Positions 29,255 through 41,783 of a stretch of 64,000 nt of DNA are shown here, one piece after another. Source of the DNA: Polynucleobacter necessarius. Its GTDB lineage: Bacteria > Pseudomonadota > Gammaproteobacteria > Burkholderiales > Burkholderiaceae. The translations under genes were made by a program, and so were the position numbers. Location: assembly GCF_900096755.1 (NCBI RefSeq), contig NZ_LT615227.1, positions 832,457-896,456 on the forward strand. The letters run 5' to 3'. The first letter of the stretch is position 1. The number at the start of each line of letters is the position of its first letter. A model generated the notes under the pieces. The model made no database searches and was not told where the DNA came from. It was given only the letters and a program-made list of their open reading frames with translations.

Positions 29255-31562
29255 ATGAGCAAAGAAAATAATAAAGAGCAACAAATCGCAGCCCTAAGAG
29301 AAGCTGCCCTTCAGTACCACGAGTTTCCAACTCCGGGCAAGATTGAAATTACCCCCCACTAAGCAACTTACCAATCAACGAGATCTCGCACTGGCATATA
29401 CGCCTGGTGTAGCTGCACCTTGTGAGGAGATCGTTAAAGATCCAGCGAATGCTTTCAAATACACGGCGCGTGGAAATTTGGTTGGTGTGATTACCAACGG
29501 TACCGCTGTACTCGGTTTAGGAAATATCGGACCGCTGGCTAGTAAGCCTGTGATGGAAGGTAAGGCTGTACTCTTCAAGAAATTTGCAGGCATCGATGTA
29601 TTTGACATCGAAGTTAATGAAAACGATCCTGATAAATTAGTAGAAATCATTGCTGCGTTAGAGCCAACTTTTGGCGGGATTAACTTAGAAGACATTAAGG
29701 CGCCTGACTGTTTCGTAGTCGAGCGTAAGTTACAAGCACGCATGAAGATTCCGGTCTTTCATGATGACCAACATGGCACTGCCATTGTGGTCGCAGCCGC
29801 CATCCTCAATGGACTCAAGGTGGTTGGTAAAAAGGTTGAAGAGGTTAAGTTGGTTACGTCTGGTGCAGGCGCAGCGGCATTGGCCTGTTTGGATTTGTTG
29901 GTTGACTTGGGTATTCAACGTAAAAATATTTGGGTAACCGATTTAGCGGGCGTTGCTTACAAGGGCCGCAAGGAGTTGATGGATCCAGAGAAGGAGCCAT
30001 TCTGCCAAGACACTGATCTTCGTACGCTCGATCAAGCAATTGAAGGTGCCGATATTTTCTTAGGCCTTTCTGCTGGCGGTGTATTGAAGCAAGACATGGT
30101 GAAGAAGATGGCGCCGAAGCCATTGGTTTATGCCTTGGCAAACCCAACCCCAGAAATTCTGCCTGAAGAAGTAAAAGCAGTTCGCCCAGACGCAGTGATG
30201 GCAACGGGTCGTACTGATTACCCAAATCAAGTAAATAACGTTTTGTGCTTCCCATTCTTCTTCCGCGGTGCGTTGGACGTGGGCGCCACAACAATTACTC
30301 GTGGTATGGAAGTCGCAGCGGTAAAGGCTGCAGCAGAGCAGAGCGAAGTTGTAGCTTCTGTTTATGGCATCGAGAACCTCTCTTTTGGTCCAGAGTATTT
30401 AATTCCAAAACCATTTGATCCGCGCCTCATTACAGTAATTGCTCCTGCAGTTGCTAAAGCTGCAATGGATGATGGCGTAGCTTCTCGTCCGATTAAAGAT
30501 TTTGACGCTTACCGTAATCAGTTGCAGCAATTCGTGTACCACTCTGGTACTTTGATGAAGCCACTCTTTAGTATTGCGAAGCGTGTACCAGCAAATCAAA
30601 AACGGATTGTGTTTGCTGAAGGCGAAGATGAGCGCGTATTGCGTGCAGTACAAATCATTATTGATGAGCATCTTGCTACGCCTATTCTGATTGGTCGCCC
30701 CGCTGTGATCGAGCACCGTATTGAGAAGTTTGGCTTGCGCATGAAGTCCGGGGAAGATTTTGAAGTCGTGAATCCAGAGAATGATTCACGCTTCCGTGAT
30801 TTCTGGCAAACCTACCTCGCGCTCACTGAGCGTAAGGGCGTCACACAATCGTTTGCGAAATTAGAAGTGCGCCGCCGTAATAGCTTGATCGGAAGTCTTT
30901 TGATTAAAAAGGGTATGGCCGACGGCATGATTTCAGGTACGGTTGGTAATATCGCTACTCATTTGAAATATATGGATGAAGTGATTGGGCAGGAGCCTGG
31001 CGCTAATGTGTACGGCGCAATGTCAGGTTTGATTTTGCCGGGTCGCCAAGTATTCTTGGTGGACACACATATCAATATTGATCCAACAGCTTGTGAATTA
31101 GCTGAGCTCACTTTGATGGCTGCTAGTGAAATGCGCAAATTAGGACTCGCACCTAAGGTCGCATTGCTGTCCCATTCGAATTTTGGTTCAAGCAATGCCC
31201 CATCCGCAGTCAAAATGCGTGAAGTGTTGGCCTTGCTTCAAAAAGCGGACCCAACATTGGAAGTGGATGGCGAGATGCATGGAGATAGCGCTTTAGACGA
31301 AACGATTCGTGCTGGCACCGTAACCTCATCACCATTAAAAGGCGATGCCAACTTATTGGTTTTGCCAAATATTGACGCTGCAAACATTTCTTACAACTTG
31401 CTAAAAACAGCGGCGGGCAACGGAATTGCAATTGGCCCGCTGTTATTGGGTGTTGCTAAGCCGATTCATATCCTGACTCCGGCAGCCACTGTTCGCCGAG
31501 TTGTGAATGTGACCACTTTGGCGGTTGTTGAGGCAGCCAGCAACGCGAGAGGCATTACCTAA
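29255..31562 (+). pseudogene. maeB: NADP-dependent malic enzyme with phosphotransacetylase-like domain, frameshift near the N terminus
   Basis: Malic enzyme decarboxylates malate to pyruvate. The natural start is ATG 29255 (MSKENNKEQQIAALREAALQYHEF), but the frame ends at 29362 because the C run at 29352-29357 has six bases where five keep the frame. The continuing frame ([24 protein letters not shown]) is intact to 31562: malic domain with [14 protein letters not shown]-binding domain with TSGAGAAALACLDLL, and the C-terminal phosphotransacetylase-like domain. A TTG at 29343 opens this second frame and could give 739 residues, losing about 29 N-terminal residues, but no strong ribosome-binding site precedes it. 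Real frameshift, or one miscounted C. Confidence 0.85.
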
Positions 31563-31654
31563 GTTTAATTTATGTAAGTTAGCGATAACTTACATAAAAT
31601 GCACTGTATTTGGGCTTGATTTGATGGCGTGTTACGGGTAACCTAGCACCCATC

Positions 31655-32275
31655 ATGAATAATCGCTCTGAAAACACCAATACAGCCAGCTTCGAAGAAC
31701 ATAGCCGCGCTGAAAGTTGGGACAGCAATGATCGACTTGAAACCGAATCGTCAGCTGCCAATGTTTATGCCCAGGGCGGTTTATCTCGTTTACAAACCTA
31801 TGCAGCAAATCAAGTTTCGGGGAAGAAAGTGACAGCTTCTTGGCGTGCCGCTTTGGCCGTTCGTGATGCCGGACCGCCGGCGATGTTGCGCAGTGTGCGC
31901 TCTAATATTGTGCAATCCATTCGCGCTTTCCGTACTCCAGATTTGCAGGAAGCGGCTACTGAGCTTGGCCAACATTTCGTTTACGCAAATTGCGCAAATG
32001 CAATGACTAAGGGTGAAGTTTTGGAGTCCATTGCGATTGCCTACTCATTTACTAAGCAGCAAGCTAAAAACTTTGATCCTTTGTTAGATGCTTTGACAAC
32101 GACGGTTGATAAGTCTGGCCCACAACCTGGATTTGTAGTGGTCCTCGAAGGCTTGCCTTGCACTCAAAAATTTGACAAAGAAGCGCGTGAGACATTGTTA
32201 GATGTGTTCCGTGATGCAGTTGATTTTTGGGCTGAGCGCCGCACACCGTATCGCGTCTTCTACTCTTTCGCTTAA
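31655..32275 (+). CDS. barstar-family protein
   Basis: 206 residues. The N-terminal 100 or so are polar and poorly conserved in appearance; the C-terminal half resembles barstar, the ribonuclease inhibitor fold (GFVVVLEGLPCTQKFDKEA then VFRDAVDFWAERRTPYRVFYSFA). Such proteins occur next to rsmE and tkt in Burkholderiales with no barnase neighbour, and none is visible here, so its target is unknown and it need not be an antitoxin. It ends just before a terminator hairpin at 32303. Confidence 0.75.
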   Translation: MNNRSENTNTASFEEHSRAESWDSNDRLETESSAANVYAQGGLSRLQTYAANQVSGKKVTASWRAALAVRDAGPPAMLRSVRSNIVQSIRAFRTPDLQEAATELGQHFVYANCANAMTKGEVLESIAIAYSFTKQQAKNFDPLLDALTTTVDKSGPQPGFVVVLEGLPCTQKFDKEARETLLDVFRDAVDFWAERRTPYRVFYSFA

Positions 32276-32302
32276 TCGCGAAAGTCTTTGTAGTAGCCCC
32301 CG

Positions 32303-32328
32303 AATCGCCTCTATTTGAGGCGATTTTG
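32303..32328 (+). terminator. bidirectional terminator between the barstar-family gene and rsmE
   Basis: AATCGCCTC (32303-32311), loop TATTT, GAGGCGATT (32317-32325) form a perfect nine-pair stem followed by TTG and a T-rich stretch. It overlaps the last codon of the convergent rsmE gene, so it can serve both genes. Confidence 0.75.
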
Positions 32329-33072
32329 TATTTCAGGGTTCCATACGCTGTGAACGGCTGTAATAGCCACTACACCAGCTGTTTCAGTTCTGAGTACCCG
32401 CTCACCCAAGGAAACTAATTGATAGCCAGCAGCCTCTGCCTGAGCCTCTTCTTCTGGGGAATGACCACCCTCAGGCCCGATCATTAAGACGATATCTTGA
32501 GGTGTATTTTCAATTAGCACTGAATACATGCTTTTGGTGGCATCAGGACTTAGTAATAGCGTGAGCTTGGGTTTTTGAGTTGCCTTTAAATACGCCTCAA
32601 ATGTTTGAATCGGTTCTAGGCTGGCAAATACAGTGCGGTCGCATTGTTCGCACGCCGCCTGAATAATTCCTTCCCAGTGCGCCAGGCGCTTTTGGGCGCG
32701 CTCCTGGTCGCTAGTGCGGGTAAGCCTAAGAATAGAGCGCTCACATTGCATGGGAGCAATCACCTGGACCCCAGTTTCGACAGCTTTTTCAACAATCCAG
32801 TCCATTTTGTCGCCGCCAGCCAAGCCTTGAGCCAGGGTAATGGCGTAAGGGGTCTCGCGATGGGTATCTATGCGGATCTCAGTGAGCTGAACTTGCCCTG
32901 TTTTTCCACTCAAGGAAAGGAGCTCTCCCTTAGCTATTTGGCCTTTCCCATCAAAAACAGGGAGGAATTCCCCTGTTTGAATACGGCGAACGCGCAAATG
33001 GTGGGCAACCTCAGGGGTGAGGGTGGTTGGCTTTTGGGATTCCCATGGCCCGGGAAGATAAAATTGAGGCAT
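32311..33072 (-). CDS. rsmE: 16S rRNA (uracil-1498-N3)-methyltransferase
   Basis: Methylates U1498 of 16S rRNA using S-adenosylmethionine. The 253-residue protein has an N-terminal PUA-like part ([21 protein letters not shown]) and a C-terminal trefoil-knot SPOUT domain with [21 protein letters not shown] (about 196-216) and [18 protein letters not shown] (about 221-238). Length is normal. It is divergent from tkt, with 44 bases between start codons. Confidence 0.96.
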   Translation of the reverse strand: MPQFYLPGPWESQKPTTLTPEVAHHLRVRRIQTGEFLPVFDGKGQIAKGELLSLSGKTGQVQLTEIRIDTHRETPYAITLAQGLAGGDKMDWIVEKAVETGVQVIAPMQCERSILRLTRTSDQERAQKRLAHWEGIIQAACEQCDRTVFASLEPIQTFEAYLKATQKPKLTLLLSPDATKSMYSVLIENTPQDIVLMIGPEGGHSPEEEAQAEAAGYQLVSLGERVLRTETAGVVAITAVHSVWNPEIQNRLK

Positions 33073-33116
33073 TACTGAAATATAGCCAATTTATTTTCCT
33101 CGAGACCACTTTTACG

Positions 33117-35111
33117 ATGTCAAACCTTCAAATTCGCATGGCCAATGCCATTCGCGCCTTATCCATGGATGCAGTTCAGCAGGCAAATTCAGGCCACCCT
33201 GGTATGCCGATGGGTATGGCAGATATTGCTGTCGGTCTTTGGAGCGAGCATTTAAAACACAACCCGACTGATCCACATTGGATTGATCGCGATCGTTTTG
33301 TTTTGTCGAATGGCCATGGATCAATGTTGTTGTATTCGCTCTTACATCTTTCTGGCTACGACTTACCAATTGAAGAGTTAAAAAACTTCCGCCAATTACA
33401 CAGCAAAACTCCAGGCCATCCTGAATATGGAATTACACCAGGAGTTGAAACAACTACTGGACCCCTCGGTCAAGGAATTTCAAATGCAGTAGGTATGGCA
33501 TTAGCCGAAAAATTATTGGCTGAGGAATTTAATCGTCCTGGTCACGACATTGTAGATCACTACACCTATGTATTTTTGGGCGATGGTTGTTTGATGGAAG
33601 GCATCAGCCATGAAGTGTGTTCATTGGCTGGCACGCTCAAGTTAAATAAGCTGATTGCATTGTGGGATGACAATGGCATCTCGATTGATGGCAAAGTGGT
33701 TTCTTGGTTTAACGAAGATACCCCGAAGCGCTTTGAAGCTTATGGCTGGAATGTGATTCGTGCCGTGGATGGCCACGACGCTGAGGCAGTGTCAGCTGCC
33801 ATTGTAAAGGCCAAAAAGAGTGATAAACCAACCCTAATTTGCTGCAAGACTGCTATTGGTCAAGGCTCGCCGAATATGGCTGGCAGCGACAAGGCGCATG
33901 GCTCGCCTTTGGGTGCAGCTGAAATTGCAGCGACTCGTGTCGCACTGAATTGGCCTTACGCACCATTTGAAATTCCAAAAGATATTTATGCTGCATGGGA
34001 TTTTAAAAAGCGTGGTCAAGCTGCTGAGCATGAGTGGAATAAAGAATTCCAAAAATATAAAAATAAATTTCCAGAACTCGCTTCTGAATTACAACGCCGT
34101 ATGGAAGGTGAGCTATCGAAAGATTTCTCATCCACTCTCAATGCGTACTTAAAAACCTGCCAATCAAAAGCAGAGACGATTGCAATTCGCAAGGCAAGTC
34201 AAAATGCGATTGAAGCTTTAGCACCAGCTTTGCCAGAATTTATGGGCGGCTCCGCTGACCTCACAGGATCAAATCTCACGAATTGGTCTAGCTGCAAACC
34301 GGTGCGCGCTGATCAGTGGGGCAACCATATTAATTACGGTGTGCGCGAATTTGGTATGAGCGCCATCATGAATGGTATTGCCCTGCATGGTGGCTACATT
34401 CCGTTTGGAGGTACCTTCTTAACCTTCTCGGACTACAGCCGCAACGCCCTGCGTATGGCTGCTTTGATGAAGTTGCGCAGTATTTTTGTCTTTACTCATG
34501 ACTCGATTGGCTTGGGTGAAGATGGCCCAACCCATCAATCGGTAGAGCACGTGGCTAGTTTGCGCCTGATTCCTAACCTCATGGTTTGGCGCCCTTGTGA
34601 CACCACCGAGAGCGCGGTAGCTTGGGGCGCGGCAATTGAGCGTAAGAATGGCCCTAGCGCCTTAATCTTTAGTCGCCAGAATTGCCCATTTGTATCTCGC
34701 ACTCCTGCACAAATTAAAGATATTGCTCGTGGCGGCTATGTGTTGCGCGATCCGAAATCCGGAAAGATTGATGCGGTCATTATTGCGACTGGTTCTGAAA
34801 TTGCTCTGGCACTACAGACTGCTGAACGTCTTGAGAAAGAAGGTTTTGGCATTCGTATTGTTTCGATACCTTCAACTACCGTCTTCGATCAACAAGATGC
34901 TGCGTATAAAGCAAAAGTATTGCCAGCAAATATTCCGCGCATTGCAGTTGAGGCGGGGGTTAGTGATTTCTGGTGGAAGTATGGCTGCGCTGCAGTTCAC
35001 GGCGTAGATACATTCGGCGAGTCAGCGCCTGCGCCAGTGTTGTACGAATATTTTGGTTTAACAGTGGATCAAATTGCAAAGACTGTTAAGCAATGTGTCT
35101 CAAAGAAATAA
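33117..35111 (+). CDS. tkt: transketolase
   Basis: Thiamine-diphosphate enzyme of the pentose phosphate and Calvin-type interconversions. The open frame extends upstream to 33027, but the real start is the ATG at 33117 ([29 protein letters not shown]), giving 664 residues, the usual length; the upstream part overlaps the rsmE start. Visible are [14 protein letters not shown], the ThDP motif [18 protein letters not shown] (about 155-172), the catalytic-region glutamate in [15 protein letters not shown], and [17 protein letters not shown]. It is followed by gap after a triplicated 25-base leader. Confidence 0.97.
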   Translation: MSNLQIRMANAIRALSMDAVQQANSGHPGMPMGMADIAVGLWSEHLKHNPTDPHWIDRDRFVLSNGHGSMLLYSLLHLSGYDLPIEELKNFRQLHSKTPGHPEYGITPGVETTTGPLGQGISNAVGMALAEKLLAEEFNRPGHDIVDHYTYVFLGDGCLMEGISHEVCSLAGTLKLNKLIALWDDNGISIDGKVVSWFNEDTPKRFEAYGWNVIRAVDGHDAEAVSAAIVKAKKSDKPTLICCKTAIGQGSPNMAGSDKAHGSPLGAAEIAATRVALNWPYAPFEIPKDIYAAWDFKKRGQAAEHEWNKEFQKYKNKFPELASELQRRMEGELSKDFSSTLNAYLKTCQSKAETIAIRKASQNAIEALAPALPEFMGGSADLTGSNLTNWSSCKPVRADQWGNHINYGVREFGMSAIMNGIALHGGYIPFGGTFLTFSDYSRNALRMAALMKLRSIFVFTHDSIGLGEDGPTHQSVEHVASLRLIPNLMVWRPCDTTESAVAWGAAIERKNGPSALIFSRQNCPFVSRTPAQIKDIARGGYVLRDPKSGKIDAVIIATGSEIALALQTAERLEKEGFGIRIVSIPSTTVFDQQDAAYKAKVLPANIPRIAVEAGVSDFWWKYGCAAVHGVDTFGESAPAPVLYEYFGLTVDQIAKTVKQCVSKK

Positions 35112-35114
35112 GCG

Positions 35115-35189
35115 AAATAAATTCAATATTAGCAAGGGGAAATAAATTCAATATTAGCAAGGGGAAATAAATTCAATATTAGCAAGGGG
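35115..35189 (+). repeat. three perfect 25-base direct repeats carrying the gap ribosome-binding site
   Basis: Units at 35115-35139, 35140-35164 and 35165-35189 are identical. Each ends in AAGGGG and the next begins AAATAAAT, so every unit contains a Shine-Dalgarno-like element; only after the third does ATG (35196) follow, while the first two are followed by ATT. The repeat therefore triplicates the ribosome-binding region between tkt and gap. Confidence 0.97.
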
Positions 35190-35195
35190 AAATAA

Positions 35196-36224
35196 ATGAC
35201 AATTCGTGTCGCAATTAATGGTTATGGACGTATCGGTCGCATGGTGTTGCGTGCCCTGTATGAAGATCAAGTCAATGGTAAGCCGCGTCGTGATATTAAG
35301 ATCGTCGCAATTAACGCGATGGGCGATATTGCAATCAATGCCCATCTGACCCAGTATGACTCTGCCCACGGCCGCTTCCCAGCAGAGGTTTCAGTGGACG
35401 GCGATTGCATGGTTGTGAACGGTGATCGCATCAAGATGTTCTGTACTCGTAATCCAGCAGAAACTCCATGGGGTGAATTGGGCGTTGATCTTGTTCTAGA
35501 GTGCACAGGTAAATTTACCTCTAAAGAAAAAGCCATGATTCACATCGAGCAAGGCGCAAAGAAAGTATTGATTTCTGCTCCTGGTGAAAAAGATGTGGAC
35601 GCTACGATTGTTTATGGCGTAAACCAAAATGTATTAAAGCCAAGCGATGTGGTTGTCTCTAATGCAAGTTGCACAACAAACTGTTTGGCACCATTGGTTA
35701 AGCCCTTACTCGAAAAGATTGGCATTGAATCTGGTTTGATGACTACCATTCATGCTTTCACAAATGATCAAGTGTTAACTGATGTGTATCACAAGGATAT
35801 GCGTCGTGCGCGTTCAGCAGTGACCAGCATGATTCCAACCAAGACTGGCGCTGCAAAAGCAGTCGGTTTGGTTTTGCCAGCTTTGGCAGGTCGCTTTGAC
35901 GGATTCGCTATGCGCGTTCCTGTGATCAACGTATCTGTAGTGGATTTAACATTTGCAGCCAGCCGCGCTACCAGCGTGGACGAAGTGAATGCCATCCTTA
36001 AGACTGCAAGCGAAGGCGAACTCAAGGGAATCCTAGGGTTCAATACTCTTCCATTGGCCTCCATCGACTTTAACCATGATCCACGCCCAAGTATTTATGA
36101 CGCATCTCAAACCCGCGTCTCTGCAGACGGTAAATTGGTCAAAGTACTGGCTTGGTATGACAACGAGTGGGGTTATTCAGTCCAGATGTTGAATGCTGCT
36201 GAAGCTTTAATGGCTGTAAAGTAA
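35196..36224 (+). CDS. gap: glyceraldehyde-3-phosphate dehydrogenase
   Basis: Glycolytic and gluconeogenic NAD-dependent enzyme. The 342 residues begin [23 protein letters not shown] with the Rossmann motif, and contain the catalytic cysteine in [13 protein letters not shown] (about 155-167), the histidine in TIHAFTNDQ (about 182-190), [20 protein letters not shown] and the C-terminal [13 protein letters not shown]. Length is standard. Its ribosome-binding region is triplicated (see repeat at 35115), and it is followed by a degenerate terminator-like hairpin at 36307. Confidence 0.98.
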   Translation: MTIRVAINGYGRIGRMVLRALYEDQVNGKPRRDIKIVAINAMGDIAINAHLTQYDSAHGRFPAEVSVDGDCMVVNGDRIKMFCTRNPAETPWGELGVDLVLECTGKFTSKEKAMIHIEQGAKKVLISAPGEKDVDATIVYGVNQNVLKPSDVVVSNASCTTNCLAPLVKPLLEKIGIESGLMTTIHAFTNDQVLTDVYHKDMRRARSAVTSMIPTKTGAAKAVGLVLPALAGRFDGFAMRVPVINVSVVDLTFAASRATSVDEVNAILKTASEGELKGILGFNTLPLASIDFNHDPRPSIYDASQTRVSADGKLVKVLAWYDNEWGYSVQMLNAAEALMAVK

Positions 36225-36306
36225 GCATCTTTCGTTAACTATTGTTAAAAGTTGCTAAATTTCGGATATGTGAAGGGTTGACTTCGCTAGCCGATGAAGC
36301 TGTAAT

Positions 36307-36337
36307 CAAAAAAGACCTCCAAGTGAAGCCTTTTTTG
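36307..36337 (+). terminator. weak bidirectional terminator between gap and fur
   Basis: CAAAAAAGACCTC (36307-36319), loop CAAGT, GAAGCCTTTTTTG (36325-36337) form a 13-pair stem with two mismatches; the arms carry A6 and T6 so the hairpin could end both the gap transcript and the convergent fur transcript. The mismatches suggest erosion. Confidence 0.5.
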
Positions 36338-36350
36338 TATCTAAAGCATT

Positions 36351-36410
36351 TAAAAATGCTTATTTGCTCTTAAAAATGCTTATTTGCTCTTAAAAGTGCT
36401 TATTTCGGCA
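36351..36410. repeat. 20-base tandem repeat at the 3' end of fur
   Basis: Two identical 20-base units (36351-36370, 36371-36390) and a diverged third (36391-36410). The third contains the last coding bases and the stop of fur (read on the minus strand), so the downstream units look like duplicates of the fur 3' end. Confidence 0.85.
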
Positions 36411-36842
36411 ATTTTTCTTCTGGCAATGGCCATACATTGCCAAAGAGTGCTCCTCTAGCTTAAATCCGAGGTTTTTAGCGATATCACGCTGCCTTTTCTC
36501 AATTGCCTCATCCACAAACTCTTCAACATGCCCACAGTCTAGGCAAACTAGGTGATCGTGGTGGTTGCCTTCATTGAGTTCATAGATAGCCCGGCCATCT
36601 CCCTTGCTGGACTCGAAGTGACTGCGCAATAAGAGGCCTGCCTGTTCAAACTGGGTAAGAACGCGATAAACGGTAGCTAAGCCAATTTCCTGATCCTCTT
36701 TAAGGGCCATAAAGACGTCTTCAGCGCTAAAGTGGGTGCCGCCATTCTGATGAAAAAAATCCAGAATTTTCATCCTTGGGCCAGTTGCTTTTAGGCCGAT
36801 ATCTCTTAAATCTGCAGGAGTAGGGTTTTGGATCGTATTCAT
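36390..36842 (-). CDS. fur: ferric uptake regulator Fur
   Basis: Iron-responsive repressor of iron uptake genes. The open frame extends upstream, but the accepted start is the ATG at 36842-36840 ([27 protein letters not shown]), giving 150 residues. It has the winged-helix DNA-binding part with [11 protein letters not shown] and [18 protein letters not shown] (about 56-73), the regulatory metal site [18 protein letters not shown] (about 90-107), and the second CXXXXC pair at the C terminus (CQKKNC). It is divergent from bamE, with 43 bases between start codons. Its last codons lie in the short repeat at 36351-36410. Confidence 0.96.
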   Translation of the reverse strand: MNTIQNPTPADLRDIGLKATGPRMKILDFFHQNGGTHFSAEDVFMALKEDQEIGLATVYRVLTQFEQAGLLLRSHFESSKGDGRAIYELNEGNHHDHLVCLDCGHVEEFVDEAIEKRQRDIAKNLGFKLEEHSLAMYGHCQKKNCRNKHF

Positions 36843-36885
36843 GGCATTGGGAGCTAAAATCAATGTCTTAATGATACAGCCTGCT

Positions 36886-37629
36886 ATGCAAAATTGCCTT
36901 GAACTTTTTAATCGCTTTTTGAACCCACTTTTTAAGGGGGTTACCCCTGCGCGGACAGGGTTTATGGCTGTTGCCTTAGTTGGTTTATTGGGGGTCGGAG
37001 GCTGCACCTCTGCGGTTGATGAAACTCAGCGAAATTGGGTAAACAAAATTTTTAGGCCTTATGTACCAGATGTGGTTCAAGGTAACTTCATTTCCAGTGA
37101 GCAATACGCAAAGCTGCAAGTTGGCATGAGTCGTGAGCAGGTCCGTCAATTGATGGGCACACCATTATTGGCGAGTTACTTCCACGCAAATCGTTGGGAC
37201 TACATTTTTGAATTTAAGCGCTCTGGTCAGATTGTGGGTAAAGAGCGTCATGTAACGGTATTTTTTGATGGCGACAAGGTTGTCAAATTTGAGGGCGATG
37301 CTTTGCCTACCGAAGTGGAGTTGGTTGCTGAAATTGATAACTACGCCAAATCAAAAAGATCATTTTGGGATGTTGTCACTGGCTCTAATAAGCCACCAGT
37401 TACGCCGCCGCTTCAGCAGCCGGAGCGTTTGGTGCCAAGCCCTACTAATAACTTGCCGGCTGGTGCTGATGCAGCTACCGCTACTTCTACTCCAGCACCG
37501 AAAGCTGATGCGGTTAGCGGCGATTCGTTCTGGGACTTCTTTAGCTTTTCGAATAAGTCGGGAACGGCACAGTCAGAAGCGCTGGGCCCGGGAGCTGCCA
37601 ATATTCCAGCAGCTCCTGTAGCGAAATAA
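36886..37629 (+). CDS. bamE: outer membrane assembly factor BamE (SmpA/OmlA)
   Basis: Lipoprotein of the BAM complex that inserts beta-barrel proteins. From the ATG at 36886 the product is 247 residues with a lipoprotein signal ending GLLGVGGC at Cys40; upstream ATGs at 36841 and 36874 are alternatives that would overlap fur. The BamE fold is visible as [32 protein letters not shown] then [13 protein letters not shown] (about 69-120). E. coli BamE is 113 residues; here an Ala/Pro/Ser-rich tail of about 90 residues follows, with two FWD repeats ([10 protein letters not shown] and [10 protein letters not shown]). Confidence 0.92.
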   Translation: MQNCLELFNRFLNPLFKGVTPARTGFMAVALVGLLGVGGCTSAVDETQRNWVNKIFRPYVPDVVQGNFISSEQYAKLQVGMSREQVRQLMGTPLLASYFHANRWDYIFEFKRSGQIVGKERHVTVFFDGDKVVKFEGDALPTEVELVAEIDNYAKSKRSFWDVVTGSNKPPVTPPLQQPERLVPSPTNNLPAGADAATATSTPAPKADAVSGDSFWDFFSFSNKSGTAQSEALGPGAANIPAAPVAK

Positions 37630-37699
37630 AGGGTAATTCTTTTGTATTGATGCTGACGTAAGCAGCTGCCCACAACTTTAATAAGAAGTGATGAAATAA

Positions 37700-38503
37700 A
37701 TGATGAAGATTGCAATTGCTGGAGCTACCGGTCGCATGGGAAAGATGTTGATCGAAGCCGTTCTAAATACTGCAGATACGCAGCTTGTTGGTGCGCTCGA
37801 TCATTCTGCATGTCCTCAGTTGGGTGAGGATGCCGGTGCATTTTTAGGTAAGAAAACGGGTGTTCTGATTTCTGCTGATATTGCACAGGTATTGGCTAAT
37901 GCGCAATTCTTAATTGATTTCACAAGACCTGAGGGCACGATGGCGCATTTGGCTGTTGCCGAAAAGACTGGCACCAAGATGATTATTGGTACAACCGGTT
38001 TAAGCGCAGACCAAATCGAGCCTCTTAAAAAAGCATCATCGAAATTAGCCATTGTTTTTGCGCCAAACATGAGCGTAGGTGTGAACGCTACCTTTAAGTT
38101 ATTGGAAATCGCAGCGAAGATGCTCAATCAGGGTTACGACATTGAAATCATTGAAGCGCACCACAAGCATAAGGTGGATGCTCCATCAGGCACCGCACTC
38201 AAAATGGGCGAAGTGATTGCTGACGCCTTGGGTGAAAAGTTAGATGATGTTGCAGTCTATGCGCGTGAAGGCCATACCGGTGAACGCAAAGAGGGATCGA
38301 TTGGTTTTGCAACGATTCGCGGTGGCGATATCGTAGGCGACCACACTGTGCTCTTTGCAGGTGATGGCGAGCGTATCGAAATTAGCCACAAGTCCTCTAG
38401 TCGCCAATCCTATGCACAAGGATCATTGCGCGCCGCACGTTTTTTGCAGAACCAAAGCTCTGGCTTGTATGACATGCAAGATGTTCTTGGTCTGCGCAAA
38501 TGA
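37700..38503 (+). CDS. dapB: 4-hydroxy-tetrahydrodipicolinate reductase
   Basis: Reduces dihydrodipicolinate in the lysine and meso-DAP pathway, supplying peptidoglycan. The 267 residues start [21 protein letters not shown] with the NADPH-binding loop, and contain [22 protein letters not shown], the catalytic signature [23 protein letters not shown] (about 151-173) and [27 protein letters not shown] segment. Length is normal. It lies between bamE and leuS on the plus strand. Confidence 0.97.
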   Translation: MMKIAIAGATGRMGKMLIEAVLNTADTQLVGALDHSACPQLGEDAGAFLGKKTGVLISADIAQVLANAQFLIDFTRPEGTMAHLAVAEKTGTKMIIGTTGLSADQIEPLKKASSKLAIVFAPNMSVGVNATFKLLEIAAKMLNQGYDIEIIEAHHKHKVDAPSGTALKMGEVIADALGEKLDDVAVYAREGHTGERKEGSIGFATIRGGDIVGDHTVLFAGDGERIEISHKSSSRQSYAQGSLRAARFLQNQSSGLYDMQDVLGLRK

Positions 38504-38549
38504 TGTGTAACTAAATCAATTAAAAAATAGAAGAAAAGAGTTGTCTTGA

Positions 38550-41222
<2,673 letters not shown>

Positions 41223-41242
41223 CCTCTAAAGAGTCTATAGAC

Positions 41243-41770
41243 ATGAGCGTAAATCATCTTCGACGTGCACTAATAGGCTTATTCGCCACTGCGCCTGTCA
41301 GTGGCTTAGTTGCTTGTGGCTATCGTTTGCGCGGCATGGTGGATTTGCCTTTTAAAGTTATTGCTATTACTGGAAGTCCATCTCCTCCAATGCGCGCCGA
41401 TTTGCAAACTGCGATATTGACTGGTACCGATGTAAAGATTACTATTAATCCAAAGGATGCAGATTTGATCCTGGAGATTACCAACGATGTTAGTGGGCGT
41501 GAGATTTTGGCCTATAACTCTAACGGCCAGATATCGGCTTACCGTCTCAATATTCGAGTGGGCTTTAGAGCGTACGACATGAGCGGCGCAGAAATTATTC
41601 CCGATAGCGAAATCTATATGACACGCGATATGGACTTCTCGAACCCTATGGTTTTGGCGACCGACGTTCAGCAGCAACAATTTTTAGCCTTGATGCGTAA
41701 AGATTTATCCGTTCAGATTTTGCGTCGTGTTGCTGCTGCCGCAAAGGCACCGCAAACCAAAGCGTTTTAA
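41243..41770 (+). CDS. lptE: LPS-assembly lipoprotein LptE
   Basis: Outer-membrane lipoprotein that plugs LptD during lipopolysaccharide export. The 175 residues have a signal peptide with lipobox LVAC (Cys25) followed by GYRLRG, the family hallmark, and a fold with DLILEITNDVSGREILAYNSNGQISAYRL. Neighbours leuS and holA support the call. Start by ATG at 41243. Confidence 0.93.
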   Translation: MSVNHLRRALIGLFATAPVSGLVACGYRLRGMVDLPFKVIAITGSPSPPMRADLQTAILTGTDVKITINPKDADLILEITNDVSGREILAYNSNGQISAYRLNIRVGFRAYDMSGAEIIPDSEIYMTRDMDFSNPMVLATDVQQQQFLALMRKDLSVQILRRVAAAAKAPQTKAF

Positions 41771-41783
41771 GCAAATAAATTGC

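Noticed and set aside
33027-33116. Extended N terminus of transketolase
   Set aside because: The segment overlaps the rsmE start and lacks family similarity; [15 protein letters not shown] at 33117 is the family start.
35115-35189. Repeat array before gap as CRISPR or attachment site
   Set aside because: Only three tandem copies without spacers and no integrase nearby; it is a duplicated leader.
36843-37007. Extended N terminus of Fur
   Set aside because: It overlaps the bamE signal region on the other strand; Fur begins [12 protein letters not shown] at 36842.
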